A stretch of 64,000 nt of DNA from Cladorrhinum sp. PSN259. Its lineage: Eukaryota > Ascomycota > Sordariomycetes > Sordariales > Podosporaceae. The notes beneath the pieces were generated by a model. That model was given only the letters and a program-made list of their open reading frames with translations. It had not been told where the DNA came from and searched no databases. The stretch is taken from assembly GCA_033725935.1 (NCBI GenBank), contig MU867141.1, forward strand, positions 1-64,000, read 5' to 3'. Made by a program: the position numbers and the translations under genes. This document shows, in pieces, positions 22,947 through 35,332 of this stretch; within the stretch, counting starts at the first letter, position 1, and each line of letters begins with the position of its first letter.

Positions 22947-24499
22947 TGACTGATCGTTGGTATTTGGTTGTCTAGAAGATTTAAAAGCACATAGTTAACA
23001 GTTTACGAAATACTGCAAGGTCGGTTTGCGATGCCAGGTTCATCATGTTTATGATCGCACTTAAATATAATGAACACTGCATGCATCGCGTCGAGTTTTA
23101 TTCCTGGTTTATGACGTATAGAGGCCTGGCTATATTAACGGGTCTCATATCTATGCCACACTCAAGCAGGGGCTGTGTGACAGGCATTTAGTACGGCGAC
23201 CAATAACAGAGTTACAAGCCAGCCCACTGTGCCCTCAAGCAACATGTAATGCCACAGCCACCGTGTGTCCCAAACGAAACCGGATTCTCTTAGCGCGGGG
23301 GTAACCACCTCGAAGGACTGGTAGCATCAATCCCCAGAGTAGGAAAGCCTTGTGGGGGCGGAAAGGCTTGTAACTTTCACAAAGGCTTGTAGGCGCCGAA
23401 TTCAGTTGCCCACAAAAGTAAAATTGACTTTAGTATTAGCATAATCTCTTCCAAATTCGCGGGATATTTTCCCAGAACACAACACTTTGGCTGTAGAGCT
23501 AATGAGGTCTTTTCTCTTGAATTTTTCCTAGCAGTATATTCATCTCTTTCTTTAGAGACTTTGGCAGGGTCATCATATGTTTTGTTCATATTTTCTACAG
23601 TTTTACACACACACTCAAATAACTAATAAACGCCTTGCAAGGACTATGTGCAGCCCCTTTAGGAAGGACTTCACAATTAGTTAAAGAAAGCCAGAAAGCG
23701 AGATTGGGTCATTTGAGACTATGCGGGGTATTATAAGGGTAATTACTGCGGCCTGATAGAAATTCCTGCTACGGGGCACTAAAATAGGTGAATCGGTGGT
23801 TTTAGCCTTCCCGTAGCCATCGTTCCATCGGTATGTCTCTCAAACGGTACTTTGGTATTCATATGTGCAGTTTCTAGTGCTCTAGATAAATGCTCGTATG
23901 GTTGCCAAGTTGTTGTTTTAGTTCTCCTATATTTGATTGTGTTAGTACTTGTGATCAAGAGCTTTAAGAGTAAGGCAGTATTTTTTCTTTTTCTTTTTTT
24001 CCTTAAAAAAAAAGAACAGAAAAAAAGATGTATCGGGCGGATAGAGCGAGGACGATAATCTCGGTCCCCCGCGGCGTGCGGTTTGTGAGTCCCGGAGACT
24101 AATCCTAAAACAGATCGTTGCATTCGGGAACGAGATTGGCCGCACTCCCAGGAGTCGGACTCGAACGGCACACACCGCTGCCACACCAATGCGACCTGAA
24201 CCGAGAAATGTTATTCGCACGGGGAAAAGAACCCACCGAAGGCCGTACCATCTTATCCCATCCCGGCGTCCGCGCGTTCCCGTGGGTGTGTTGGACGACT
24301 TGGACCGTCTGCAGTGTTTCCTTTGCATTAACAGCCTTTTGATTGGATCATGAGCGAACCGGCATTTCCACTTCATGCAGTGTCACTGTGTTGGTAGACA
24401 TTTAAATCAACAAACATCTGCCTGGTACCTCGTCAACGATAGTGATGATACTCAAAACACTCGCTCACACTACACAACAGACACGACTTGTATTTCGAG
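22947..24499. other. Intergenic; upstream of P450 fusion gene
   Basis: Holds poly-T/poly-A runs at about 23982-24028 and a tRNA-like T-loop sequence near 24150 that does not fold (see rejected items). No gene is supported. Confidence 0.45.
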
Positions 24500-27400
24500 A
24501 TGGGCGCCGACACGATGACAATCCCCGGGCCTCCAGCATGGCCATTATTCGGGAACGTCCTACAATTCAACGCCGATAACCCAACCATGACGATGGAAGA
24601 ATGGGCACAAAAATATGGCGAGATATATCGAATTCAGTTTCCCTGGGGCCCGGTCTATGTTGTGAGCAGCCAAGCGCTGGTCAACGAGTGCTGTGATGAG
24701 TCCCGATTCAAGAAGAACATCAGATCCGGCCTCCTCGAGCTTCAGAATGGCGTCAACAACGGCATCTTTACATCGGACACGAATGACCCGCAATGGGGTC
24801 TTGCACATCGCATCCTCACGCCTGCCTTTGGGCCTGCCTCGATCAATGGTATGTTCTCTGAGATGCACGAGATTGCCTCTCAGCTGGCCCTCAAATGGGC
24901 TCGCCACGGTTCCGACACGCCCATCATGGTCACTGACGACTTCACTCGCCTCACTCTCGATACAATTGCTCTCTGCAGCATGGGCTATCGATTCAACTCT
25001 TACTATCACGATCAACTTCATCCGTTCATCTCGGCAATGACGGGCTTTCTCGTCGAGTCTGGAGACCGGTTTATACGACCCTGGTTTATGAAGCCTTTTG
25101 CCCGCTCGGCGACAAAGAAGTTCTTTGCCGACATTGCACTGCTGCGCAAAACTGCCCAAGATGTGCTCGATGCGAGAAAGAACAACCCAACCGGTCGAAA
25201 GGATCTCATGAGTGCCATGCTGGAGGGCGTTGACCCCAAGACCGGCAAGAAACTGACTGATAGTGCCATCATTGACAATCTCATCACATTTCTCATCGCC
25301 GGCCACGAGACCACCAGCGGCATGTTGAGTTTTGCCTTTTATGAACTGATCAAGCATCAGGACAAGTTTAAAAAGGCACAGGAGGAGGTTGATCGCGTTG
25401 TTGGAAGGGGGCCAATTCTGTTGGAGCACATGAGCAAAGTAAACATTGCCCCTTTTGTCCCAAATTTTGGGACAACAAAAGCTGACAATTAAATAGCTTC
25501 CATATGTCTCGGCAGTTCTGAAGGAAACACTCCGCCTCTGCCCGACAATCACAGCCATCGAGGTTGAACCCAAAGGAGACCAAGTCATGGGTGGCGGAAA
25601 GTACTACATCCCCGACGGCTCAGATATCTTCATTTTGGTTTCATCTGCACACAGGGATCCCAGAGTACACGGTGACACAGCCGACAGGTTCATGCCTGAA
25701 CGTATGCTAGATGAGAGCTACGACAAGATCAACAAGGAGTATCCCAACTTTTGGAAGCCCTTCGGCAACGGCCAGCGAGGATGCATCGGGCGGGCGTTTG
25801 CCATGCAGGAGTCGGTTTTGATCATGGCCATGCTGCTTCAAAATTTCGACTTTAGGCTCAACGATGAGCGCTACGAGCTTCAGTATCTAGAGACCTTGAC
25901 TGTTAAGCCCAAGAACTTTTGGATGCGCGCCTCACTCAGACATGGACAGACAGCCACTGATCTTCAACTCCGTCTCTCAGGCGGGACGGTGACTGAAAAG
26001 ACAAACGGCGTTGCAAGGGCTATTCCTACCACCAATTCAAGGGCAACGTTGAGGCCAATGAATATTTACTATGGCTCAAATCAGGGAACCTCTGAGTCTC
26101 TTGCTCACCGTCTCGCCATGGACGCTCCGACGCATGGGTATACCGCCGCTGTCATTGAGCCGCTGGATAAAGCCAAGGATAGCCTGCCCACTGACAGACC
26201 GATAATCATCATTACAGCATCGTACGAAGGCGAACCACCTGACAATGCCACGTCCTTTTGTGGTTGGATCAAGAGTCTCAAGGGGAATGAACTCGCTGGC
26301 GTGTCATATGCCGTCTTTGGCTGTGGTCACCGTGACTGGTCAACCACTTTCCATCGCGTACCAAAACTGGTTGATGAGACCCTTGAAGTTCGTGCAGGAA
26401 CCCGCATCTGTGAACTCGGCAGCACCGACGTATCTCAGAGTGAGATGTTTACCGACTTTGAGCAGTGGGAGGATAACATCCTTTGGCCTGCTATTGAAGC
26501 CAAGTATGGTCCAGTCGAGGGAATAGAAACTGCTGAGTCGACCCTTGAGATTAGCTTTTCCACTCCCAGAGCATCGACCCTACGTCAAGACGTCAAGGAA
26601 GGTGTTGTGATCGACGCCAAGCTCTTGACTTCCGCTGATGCAGAGGTTCCTAAGAGACACATTGAGATCAAGCTACCCGAGGGTGTGACGTACAGAGCGG
26701 GCGATTACCTCGCTGTTCTCCCAGTCAATTCGAAGGAAAGCGTTGATCGTGTCATGAGGCATTTCGGTCTTGCCAGGGACAGTCATATTACTATTTCTGG
26801 AGACGGCAAGACTGCTCTTCCAACCGGTGTCCCCGTGCCGATTCATGAAGTTTTGGGATCATACGTCGAGCTCTCTCAACCGGTAACCAAGCGTGTAAGT
26901 CCTTTCTATAACTCTTCCCTTCTCCTCCTTAAAACTCTCCTGCTGACAGTTCCAGGGCATCCAAACCCTCCTCAAATACGCAACCTCCCCGTCGACGGAA
27001 TCCACCCTTTCATCCCTCCTCTCCACCCCTTCCCTCTACACCTCGGCCATAATAACGCCACGCACCTCCCTCCTCAACCTTTTATCTCAACACCCCTCCA
27101 TCTCCCTCCCATTCTCAACCTTCTTATCCCTCCTCCCACCCCTCCGGCCCCGTTTATACTCAATCTCGTCCTCCCCTCTCCACTCGCCCTCGACGGTATC
27201 ACTCACCTACTCCCTTCTTCAATCCTCTCAAACATCATCAGGTAACGCGCACCTCGGCGTCGCCACCTCGCACCTCTCATCCCTCCTCCCCGGCGACATC
27301 TTGCCAATATCAGTCAAGCAGTCCCATGTTTCCTTCCATTTACCCACCCGCCAAGAAATTTCTTCCACACCGATAATAATGATTGCCGCCGGGGCTGGTA

Positions 27401-27819
27401 TTGCACCGTTTAGGGGGTTTATTCAGGAGTTGGCGGTTATGCATTCCCAAGGGATACAATTACCGAGTGTGGTATTGTATTATGGATGTAGAAGCGCGAG
27501 TCAAGATGATTTGTACAGGGACGAGCTGGACGAGTATCAGGAGAAGGGGGTCGTGAAGGTGAGGCGGGCGTATAGTCGGGAGCCCGCCGGGAAGAAGAAA
27601 CAGTATGTCGGGGATGTGTTGTGGGAGGACAGGGCTCAGATTAAGAAACTGTGGGATGAAGGTGGCAAGGCGTTTGTTTGTGGGAGTCGAAGTGTCGGCG
27701 AGGGTGTGAAGAAGGTGCTTGGCAGGCTGGTTTTGGGGGATGATGTAGGGGAGGGGCAAGTGAAGGGGTGGTTTGATGGGGTGAGGAACTTGAGGGTTGC
27801 TGTTGACGTTTTTGATTGA
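24500..27819 (+). CDS. Self-sufficient cytochrome P450-reductase fusion (CYP505 type)
   Basis: Three exons (24500-25438, 25497-26894, 26956-27819) encode 1066 residues, the usual length of CYP505/P450foxy proteins that hydroxylate fatty acids at subterminal positions. P450 part: proline-rich entry IPGPPAWPLFGN, I-helix AGHETTSG at 267-274, KETLR at 322-326, and heme loop FGNGQRGCIG with Cys409. Reductase part: FMN motif YYGSNQGTSES near 505-514, FAD motif LYSISSSP, NADPH motif AGAGIAPFRGF, and C-terminal VDVFD. The ATG at 24500 was chosen because the frame upstream has no ATG. Both introns (58 and 61 bases) keep frame. No membrane anchor, so probably cytosolic. A Zn2Cys6 regulator lies 1.4 kb downstream in the same orientation. 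Fatty-acid substrate is by family. Confidence 0.95.
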
Positions 27820-29207
27820 GTTGTTTTAGGTGCAGCGCGAGGGGGACATGACTCGGATTGATAGGTATAATTCTTTTTTTTTTGGGTTTTTTTTTGTGTT
27901 AACTTACATCTGTACTACTCCTCTCCTTTAAAATAAATATTTATTCAAAGTACCTCAATTTCCTTTCTCTCCGCGTCTGCAAACCAATCAAAGTCTCATA
28001 ACGCTCCTGATTCAAGATACTATTATAACCGTACTAACTCAGCCTTCCGAACCGTGATTCTTGTGTAAGGTATAGCATTATCGGGCATAACCGGAAGGCA
28101 AGTTTGGAAAGTGCATGTTGACAGGGGATGATGAAGAGAGAGAAGGAGATGAAAACTTGGCTGGTGGTTTGCCGATTCAAGTTATTTTAAGCGAATCAGG
28201 ATCCACTTTATCCTTCAGGATATCCAAGAGTTGGGTTTCGAGATTTATGGTGCTAATTGTGGCGTTTCTTAGCCAGCTTATCAACATAGTTAAGGTTGTG
28301 TTACCGCCTTCCGCGATGTCAGTGGACAGGATTGTATGCTATAGGCATCAGCGTTTCTTGTTCAGTTAGTAGTATTGGAAGCTTCCTTGGCTAGCGGCGT
28401 AAAATATGAGACTCGGAAGACGGGCCGTTCTTTGAGTTGGTGCAACCAGCGGGCCGTTGTAGGAAAAGGGGGCTGGAGTTAGCGGAGACCAACTGCTAGT
28501 TCTGGATCTTGCTGCCTGTAGGGCTAGGCAGAATTCCATATTTGAGGTACCGTGACGGATATCGAATGATGCTATTTCTCGGATTTCCATGCAGCTTTCG
28601 GCCGGTGAGCACCACCCGGACTAACTGTTTTGCTCGTTAGATACTTGCATACATGGTAATGTAGCAATGGTGCTGCGCCGCACTCTCGCCCAAGACACGC
28701 CTGCTGACGGCTGCCCTACAAGGCCCCGCCACGACACCTGGAAGTGCAGCATATGCATGGCGCTTAAACATCGCCTTTTATGATTGGCTTCGTCTTTACG
28801 AGAAGGGGACCAGGGGCCAAAACATCCTTGGCAGAGTTAGAGCTCTTTCGCTCAAGGAGCCTAGAGCCGTAGCAGTGACGGAAAAGAATGCCTTTTAGGC
28901 TCTTAATCTCGTGTCGCCTTGGCTTTTGATGGTGGTTAACTGGTTGCTGTGACCCCATGGGAGCAGGGATGGAGCTGAGAAAGTCAGTTGGGGGCGCAAA
29001 GGTCGAGGAAGGTAGTTGAAGCAATAGAGATACTATCGAGAAGAAGGGTTTTTAATATATGTATAAAACCATGTAGAGACCGCAATTCTCAATTTAGAAA
29101 TAGAAACAATGGGGGCTAGAGACTGTGGGAGAAGAAGAAAAAAACTGGACAAATATTGAGCCTGAAGTTCTGGAGATACTCATGGTTCATGACACCCTAT
29201 CTTTAGA
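27820..29207. other. Intergenic; no gene seen
   Basis: Short frames on both strands lack recognisable domains. A TATA-like TATGTATAAAACC at about 29057-29070 precedes the regulator gene by 140 bases. Confidence 0.4.
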
Positions 29208-31067
29208 ATGTCACAATCTCCCTCTCCCAGCAGCAGCAGCAATAATGGCCAACGCACCACGTCGGGGACCAACCAGAGACGGGTCAGCACGCCAAAAGTC
29301 CGAACAGGTTGCATCACCTGTAAGTCTCGGCACGTCAAGTGCGATGAACGGAAGCCATTATGTTTTCGATGCGAAAAGGCCGGAATGCCATGTGCGGGAT
29401 ATGCCACGAATCTCGAGCCCCGTATGTCGAAGAAAGCCGCAAAGTCCGCCGAGCAACTCAGGAGTGGTCCTCGTCCCCTGCAGATGATCCGACCTGCCGT
29501 CTCCCCGTCCGCTGGCCATGTCGAAAAAGATATCATCTACTATGAACTACTCCGGTACTCTTTCGTCAATGACCTCGCCGGTTATTTCAATGCCGACTTT
29601 TGGTCCCGCATTCTGCTCTCCGATAGCACGGGCATGCAGGAAGGGTGTGTTCAGCACGCCATCCTTGCCATCGGCGCACTATCTAAAGCCATGTTTTTCG
29701 GGTACACTTCCCAGAGCCGCCAGCCGGCAGATTCCCTGGCTTCTCCTTTGAGTCCACAGATTCCTGTGCTCAACTCTCACCATCGAGCCGCCATCCATCA
29801 CCAGAACCAAGCCATATCACTCTGTCTCCAACAAACGAGAGAAAGCCAAGATGGCCTGCCGGCTCGAACACTTCTCACCCTCACTTTACTTCTGGTTGCT
29901 TACCAGTTTCTACAAGGCGACATGACAGCAGCCGGTGGGCTCATGACGAGCGGGATCCGCCTTCTTCAAGATTCACTGACCATGCTCAGAGACAGAGCCG
30001 CCCGGCTCGAAGAAGACACAGAGTACATTCTCCCTCTGCTCTCCGCCATGGGATGCGGGCATACCGACACCTGGAGCCCATTCGCGGTTCCTTTCTCGAG
30101 CCCAACGCCCGATATTAATACCCTCGAGATCCACTTCCCGGTCGTCGGCCAGGCGAGTACCCTCGAGTCCATGAATCTCTGGGAGACCTTTCACGGCCGA
30201 TGTATTTCCTTCATCACGCGGGCAATGCAACCAACGTTTGGTCAAACAACCACCACCCCAGCCTCGGTTATGCAACAAGAACAAGCCCGTCTCCTTGCCT
30301 TGCTCCGGCAATGGCAACCCATTATAGTGTCATACACGGCGACCCCCCAGCCACACGACGGCATGAGAACGCACAAAGCAGTTCGACTCATCAACCTCCA
30401 ATACTACACCGACTTGATATACCTCTCTTGGTGTCTAGACACCACAGAGACAGCATGTGACGCTCTCGAGACCGAGTTCCGTCAGATCCTACACATCACA
30501 GACGAGTTTTTGTGCGACATTTCTTCGCCAACCACGTCGTATACTTACTCTGGAGGGAGCATAGGGGGCTCGCTATTGCTTGTTGCGACAAAGTGTTGGA
30601 GTAGACAATTAAGAGTGAAGGCTTTGCAGTCTCTGAGGAGAATGTCGTTGAGAGATGGCGTGTTGGGGGAATGGGAAGCTAAAACGATTGTGTGTTGTTT
30701 GGGTTTGGTGTTATTAGAAGAGGGTAGAAGAGAAGAGAGGGGAATGGTAGAAGGTGAGAATAGGTGGTTATGGACTGGTGTTTATAATACTACCGAGGCA
30801 GGTAGAAAGGTAGTGGTGGCCGAGTATACGAGGATGCCAGTGGTGCCGGATGAGAGAGGACAAGTGGTGAGAAGATGGTTACTGTTGGATCTGGAGAGGT
30901 GGATGATAACAGGAAATGAGGAGAGTGATGAAATCTTGGTGGATTTGGGAGTTCTAGAGGTTAGGAACGGGGAGTTGGATTGTGATATGCCGTTGACGAG
31001 TGGGACGGGAGGTTGTTGGGATGGGCTGATGGTGTGTGATGGGATGGAATGTTCTGTTATGAACTAA
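29208..31067 (+). CDS. Zn2Cys6 fungal transcription factor
   Basis: A single exon encodes 619 residues. The binuclear zinc cluster has the six cysteines at 35, 38, 45, 52, 55 and 62 (CITCKSRHVKC, CFRCEKAGMPC), with basic residues between, followed by a Ser/Arg linker. The rest (residues about 100-560) is helical and resembles the fungal-specific transcription-factor domain (Fungal_trans_2 style: YYELLRYSFVNDLAGYF, HHRAAIHHQNQAI). It would act in the nucleus as a regulator of local or metabolic genes. It follows the P450 fusion in the same direction, which makes a regulatory link possible but unproven. The 3' third is unusually GT-rich compared with the 5' part. Confidence 0.92.
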   Translation: MSQSPSPSSSSNNGQRTTSGTNQRRVSTPKVRTGCITCKSRHVKCDERKPLCFRCEKAGMPCAGYATNLEPRMSKKAAKSAEQLRSGPRPLQMIRPAVSPSAGHVEKDIIYYELLRYSFVNDLAGYFNADFWSRILLSDSTGMQEGCVQHAILAIGALSKAMFFGYTSQSRQPADSLASPLSPQIPVLNSHHRAAIHHQNQAISLCLQQTRESQDGLPARTLLTLTLLLVAYQFLQGDMTAAGGLMTSGIRLLQDSLTMLRDRAARLEEDTEYILPLLSAMGCGHTDTWSPFAVPFSSPTPDINTLEIHFPVVGQASTLESMNLWETFHGRCISFITRAMQPTFGQTTTTPASVMQQEQARLLALLRQWQPIIVSYTATPQPHDGMRTHKAVRLINLQYYTDLIYLSWCLDTTETACDALETEFRQILHITDEFLCDISSPTTSYTYSGGSIGGSLLLVATKCWSRQLRVKALQSLRRMSLRDGVLGEWEAKTIVCCLGLVLLEEGRREERGMVEGENRWLWTGVYNTTEAGRKVVVAEYTRMPVVPDERGQVVRRWLLLDLERWMITGNEESDEILVDLGVLEVRNGELDCDMPLTSGTGGCWDGLMVCDGMECSVMN

Positions 31068-31366
31068 TCAAGAAGGGAATATATGAAACATACTTCTATA
31101 CAAGCTAATTCACAGCAGGATATCTTTCTCTATTCTTGTTATTATAATTCTCCAGGGCTTTTTGAACAGAACTAGGGTTAGGGTCAACATCGCTCGCACT
31201 ACATACGAAGCTTTCCAAATCCGGACGAGCAGGGGATTGGGGTTTCCAAATGCGGCCAAGTAAAGAGCTGCTGCCTACGTATATTCCACCGCTGACGAAT
31301 TTCTCAAATATAACTTGCCGAGTTCATCACCATCGTCAATAATCCATCATAAAAAAAATTAAAAAA

Positions 31367-32479
31367 ATGGCGGCCATCAACGCAAACAACAAGCAAGCCA
31401 TGAGAGCGAGATGCAGGATAATCGCCGCCGAAAACAGCAATACCATCACACCTAAAATCATTCAAGAGCTCCCAAACCTTCGTCCGGCAATGGCCGAAAA
31501 AATCAATCTCAACGCCCTTGCTCCTCTCAACCCCGCCGACTGCCCACGCTTCATCCTCAGCGCTGCCAACTACCCAGAACTTCCAGATATTGTTGCCAAC
31601 AGCAGGGCGCACCTCGCTTACCCAGCCACCACCGCCCTCCCCGATCAGAGATGGTACGGCACCATGCTCAAGGTGATCAACCAGGACACATTTGACTGCG
31701 CCATGTCACTGCCCAGCGCCATCTTTGGACTCACAACGGCCGATAAGAACGCCGATCGACTGGAAAGAAAGATGCTCAGAAGGCTGCAAAATGTGTGCGG
31801 TCAACCCGATAAGCTGCAACAGATTGCGGGCAGGGTAGCCGTCATGAACTTTGCCAACGAAAGCAATCCCGGAGGAGGGTGGACAAATGGAGCCCTCGCG
31901 CAGGAGGAGTATCTGTGCTACCGCAGCACCCTGGGCGCAAGTCTGCTGCAGACACACTACCCCTGGCAGCCAAGGGAAGGACTGTACACCCAGGACGTGG
32001 TCATTTACCGCGAAGCAATCGGGTACACTCCACCCGATTTCGGACACAGGCTGCTTCCGCAGACCAGCTACATAGGTGGAGCCGAGAACTTGCCCGTCGT
32101 CAGCGCCCTCAGCGTTGCAGCCATTTTTAGACCTCGAACTCACCGTGGCAGCAATAACCCAAATAACACGTACTACAGCAATCCTTCGCATAGGGAGCTG
32201 ACCAAGGACAAGATTCGTCTGACGCTGCGGATGGCGGCTCGAAAGGGGCATACAATTATCGTTCTCGGTGCGTTTGGGTGCGGGGCATTCGCGAATCCCC
32301 CCACGGGTGTTTGTCACTGCTTTACAGAAGTGTTGCAAGAACCGGAATTTCAGGGCGGGTGGTTCAAGGAGATTTGGTTTGCCGTTCTCGACCCCCAGAG
32401 GGAAGGGAATTACCCAATCTTTCGAGACCACATGACGAGGGAGGCATATATGGTTTCAGACAAGGTTCCGGCTCCTTGA
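31367..32479 (+). CDS. Microbial-type poly(ADP-ribose) glycohydrolase (TIGR02452/DUF2263 family)
   Basis: A single exon of 370 residues, start ATG at 31367 in an A-rich leader. The PARG signature is present: GGG at 169-171 and QEE at 179-181 in SNPGGGWTNGALAQEE, preceded by VAVMNFANESN, the typical run into the macrodomain-like core. The later VLGAFGCGAFANP block is the conserved phosphate-binding loop of this family. Members of the bacterial and fungal type remove ADP-ribose chains from proteins. The two catalytic glutamates are intact. The gene stands alone between the regulator and a minus-strand APH-fold gene. Family is firm; activity is inferred. Confidence 0.9.
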   Translation: MAAINANNKQAMRARCRIIAAENSNTITPKIIQELPNLRPAMAEKINLNALAPLNPADCPRFILSAANYPELPDIVANSRAHLAYPATTALPDQRWYGTMLKVINQDTFDCAMSLPSAIFGLTTADKNADRLERKMLRRLQNVCGQPDKLQQIAGRVAVMNFANESNPGGGWTNGALAQEEYLCYRSTLGASLLQTHYPWQPREGLYTQDVVIYREAIGYTPPDFGHRLLPQTSYIGGAENLPVVSALSVAAIFRPRTHRGSNNPNNTYYSNPSHRELTKDKIRLTLRMAARKGHTIIVLGAFGCGAFANPPTGVCHCFTEVLQEPEFQGGWFKEIWFAVLDPQREGNYPIFRDHMTREAYMVSDKVPAP

Positions 32480-32825
32480 GGAATGTTATTTGTGTCAATA
32501 TGTGTGTATTACAATCAGCGCTATGCTTCAATTTAATAGAAAAAAAGACAAAACAGTTCTGCTACTAAGTTGTACTATCCTATACTCCCACCATCCCTCC
32601 GTGAGGACATCCTACAGTATGCATGAGAAATCAGGATGCTTGATAAAAGAAAAAGAAAAAGAAAAATAACATGGAATCGTCCCCTTGTTCTTTAGCCCCT
32701 TCTCCTGGTATTCGATCTCACCGATACTTATCATCCACCCATTTCGCGAATCCCCAAATACTCTTCTCATATATCTCTTCAATCTCATTTCAATGACTTG
32801 ATCTCCAAATGTACAGCCAACCCTC
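32480..32825. other. Intergenic with AAAAG microsatellite
   Basis: Convergent 3' regions of two genes. A short AAAAAG repeat lies at about 32645-32667. No gene seen. Confidence 0.5.
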
Positions 32826-34612
32826 TCAAACCATCCTAGTCCTCACCAGAGCCACAGAAGTAGTGGAACCAGACCCGCCAGGCTGTTTCACCGTGACTGT
32901 CGAACCACTACTCACCAGAGTAGAAGTCGAAGCGGTACTCATCGAGCTGCCCGGCCTAACGGGCAGTGGACTGCCAGGTCTAGGACTGGACGGTCTCGAG
33001 TCTGATTCCTGCTGTCCGTGTCCTCCTCTGCTCTTCCACTGGGGAGTGCGGAACGTGACAGAAGGCGAGGTCACACCGCCCGTGCCTGGCCTCGCCGCAC
33101 CACCACCTCCAGCCGTGGAAACTCTCCCAGAGAAAGAAGGAGTAGGTGTCCCCGATCTCGACTGCGGACCAGGAACGGTTTCCTGGTCGACACTCCTGTT
33201 GATACCCATGCGTAAAACGTGCATGAGGCTCACGAATTCCCGCCGCTCAATAGCGTCGGCCCACTGTTCCACCCTGACAGGATAAAACTGGGTCCCGCAG
33301 CGGGAAACGGCACCGAGGAAATCGACTTTTAGTTCCGACTCTTCGACTTCCTTGTCCCACTCCGGTCGGAGCTGGCGCATTCGGTCGTAGTAGATTTTTC
33401 GGAGGTTGGTTTGTTCGTACTCCATCAGATGGATCCAGTAGAGTTCTGTCTTGCCCTCGTTGTCTAGCGTCCATTCGTCGTCTTCCTGTCCTTGGGAAGG
33501 TAGGGATTCTGCAGTGGATGACTGGGACTGGGAAACGTTGGTGTAGCATTGGCGGTCTGGTTTGGTGGTTCGTCCTGCGCCGCGGAGGAAGGCAGGCATT
33601 TGGCACGCCATCCATCTTGGAAGGGCCGAGACGCATTCCCTGAATTATGTTTTAGACAAAAAATTGCCGAGGGGAAAGGAAGAGAAAAAACTTACCATCC
33701 AATTACACCGGTTACTTTGCCTTGGTCGTCTACCATGATGTTTTTCAAAGAGAGGTCGTCGTGCCAGAGCACCGTGTTCTCTGCTGGGTTGAGGAGAGAA
33801 GGAAAAACCTTGTGCACCAGACGCATCAGCTTTCTTGCAAGCCGCAAAACCATCTCGGCGTGGTCCTTGTCGTCTTGGGTTTGCGCCTTGGCGAGAGCGG
33901 TGCTATGCTCTGATATTATCAGGTTGAGATAGGCACGCAGCCAGTCGTGGGATGAGTGGAATGGTCCGCGGGGGATCGGGTAGCTGTATCGAGGCCCAGC
34001 AAAGAATACCGGGTCAACGATAGGACCGGGTTCTGGGTTGGTTGAGTGATTGTCTGACTCTGGAAGCGTTCCCAACGTGCCGATAGACCTGAAACCCCGA
34101 CCGAGATTGCCGCATCGGAACAGCTGAGAGTGAAATTCAGCGACTCGCTTGGTGAGCGCCTCCTTTTGGGTGTCGGTCATCTTTCTCCAGCGGCAATACG
34201 CTGGCTTCCCCGGGATGCATTCCATCAGAAGCCATTCAAACCCCAGCTCGTCCTGCCCTGCAAAGTCCTGGAATGCGATGACCTTGGGTACTGGGATGTC
34301 GGTTGAGCGATGCACCAGACGGAGGGTGAGTGCCTCTGCACGTGTCTTGTTGCGGGGGTCAACGGGCAGGGAGATGCGCATCATGTATTTTCCGCGGATT
34401 GTGTCGACATTGTACAGCTTGCTGAAGTCGCCGTTGCAGTGGAAGGTGACGATGCAGTGGTCCCTGGCGGCATCGTCGTCGTCGATGCGCAGTGCGCGGC
34501 GACATACGCGATCGATGACTTCAATCTGGGGTTGCCTGGCCCATCGTGCTACGGGACCCAGACCGTTGTCGTCCCAGATGAGGCCATCCCGGCTTCCCGT
34601 CGGGGACCGCAT
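32826..34612 (-). CDS. APH-fold (aminoglycoside phosphotransferase family) kinase-like protein
   Basis: Two exons (34612-33696, 33639-32826) joined over a 56-base intron (GTAAG..TTCAG). The start at 34612 (MRSPTGSRDGLIWDDNGLG) is preferred because family members begin shortly before this block; the frame stays open to an ATG at 34816, so a longer product is possible. Motifs: MMRISLPVDP (nucleotide-binding strand with Arg in place of Lys), PVPKVIAF hinge, LLMECIPGKP, catalytic loop VLWHDDLSLKNIM. The metal-binding segment reads VIGWE where VIDWE is normal: the Asp is Gly (GGA), at the splice junction. The C-terminal 110 residues are Ser/Pro/Gly-rich and disordered. Without the Asp, ordinary kinase activity is doubtful. 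It could be a pseudokinase. Confidence 0.8.
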
Positions 34613-35332
34613 TGTTCTGCTGCCGGGTTGTTTTTTATTTTTTTTTGTTAGACGAGTCGTCGCATTTGGCAGACGGAACCTTCTCGCAGTCTCCCCAACA
34701 ATGACGACGACGGGGCGACCAGAATTCCCACCGATTCGAAAATGATTGGGCTGCGAAAAAAGGAAACGCGAAAGTGGAATAGTGGGACTGCAGTGACAGT
34801 CAACAAAGCTTCCCATTGGTTAAAAGTGGCCTCCTGACCTGCACCCTCATTCGCGATAACCGCTGATAAGGCTTGGCTGTATTTTAAAATCTTCAAAAAG
34901 GAGGTGATTTACCAAAGATATCATTTTCTGGTGGTTTGTAAATAATTGATGATTATTAGGGATATCAGTCCTTACATTAAAATCTATAATTCTAATCTCA
35001 CTCATTACTTGGTTTACCGTGCCATTCGATTTCTTGGCATTAATGTTTCACCTTTCACATATTATATACGGAGTTAAAGTTAACCGCCATCTGCAACTAA
35101 AAAAGCAAGGACTATACAATGTACATACATGCAGTCTGCATATGCGACTTGGCCAGAAGAAACATTCTAAAAAGTCTCAAATGTCCGTGCATATCACAAT
35201 CTACATTTCATCATGACGTAGCCCAACAACATTCTCAAACACACCCTAATTTCACATTTCCATGTTATTAAATGAGATGAACATCTTTCATCTTTTTCAT
35301 CCTTGATCCTCGATTAAAGAAAAAGGATCAGC
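34613..35332. other. Divergent intergenic region
   Basis: Shared upstream region of the minus-strand APH-fold gene and the plus-strand hydrolase; AT-rich from about 34890 to 35310. No further gene seen. Confidence 0.4.

Noticed and set aside
24130..24200. tRNA-like T-loop (GTTCGAGTCC on the minus strand)
   Set aside because: The sequence around it cannot form the five-base T stem or an acceptor stem, and no A-box or anticodon arm is present.
24560..25588. 342-codon open frame antisense to the P450
   Set aside because: It is the mirror of a real, motif-rich coding exon on the plus strand and its product has no domain-like content.
31706..32431. 241-codon open frame antisense to the PARG-type gene
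   Set aside because: Shadow frame of a strongly conserved plus-strand gene; no start context or domain.
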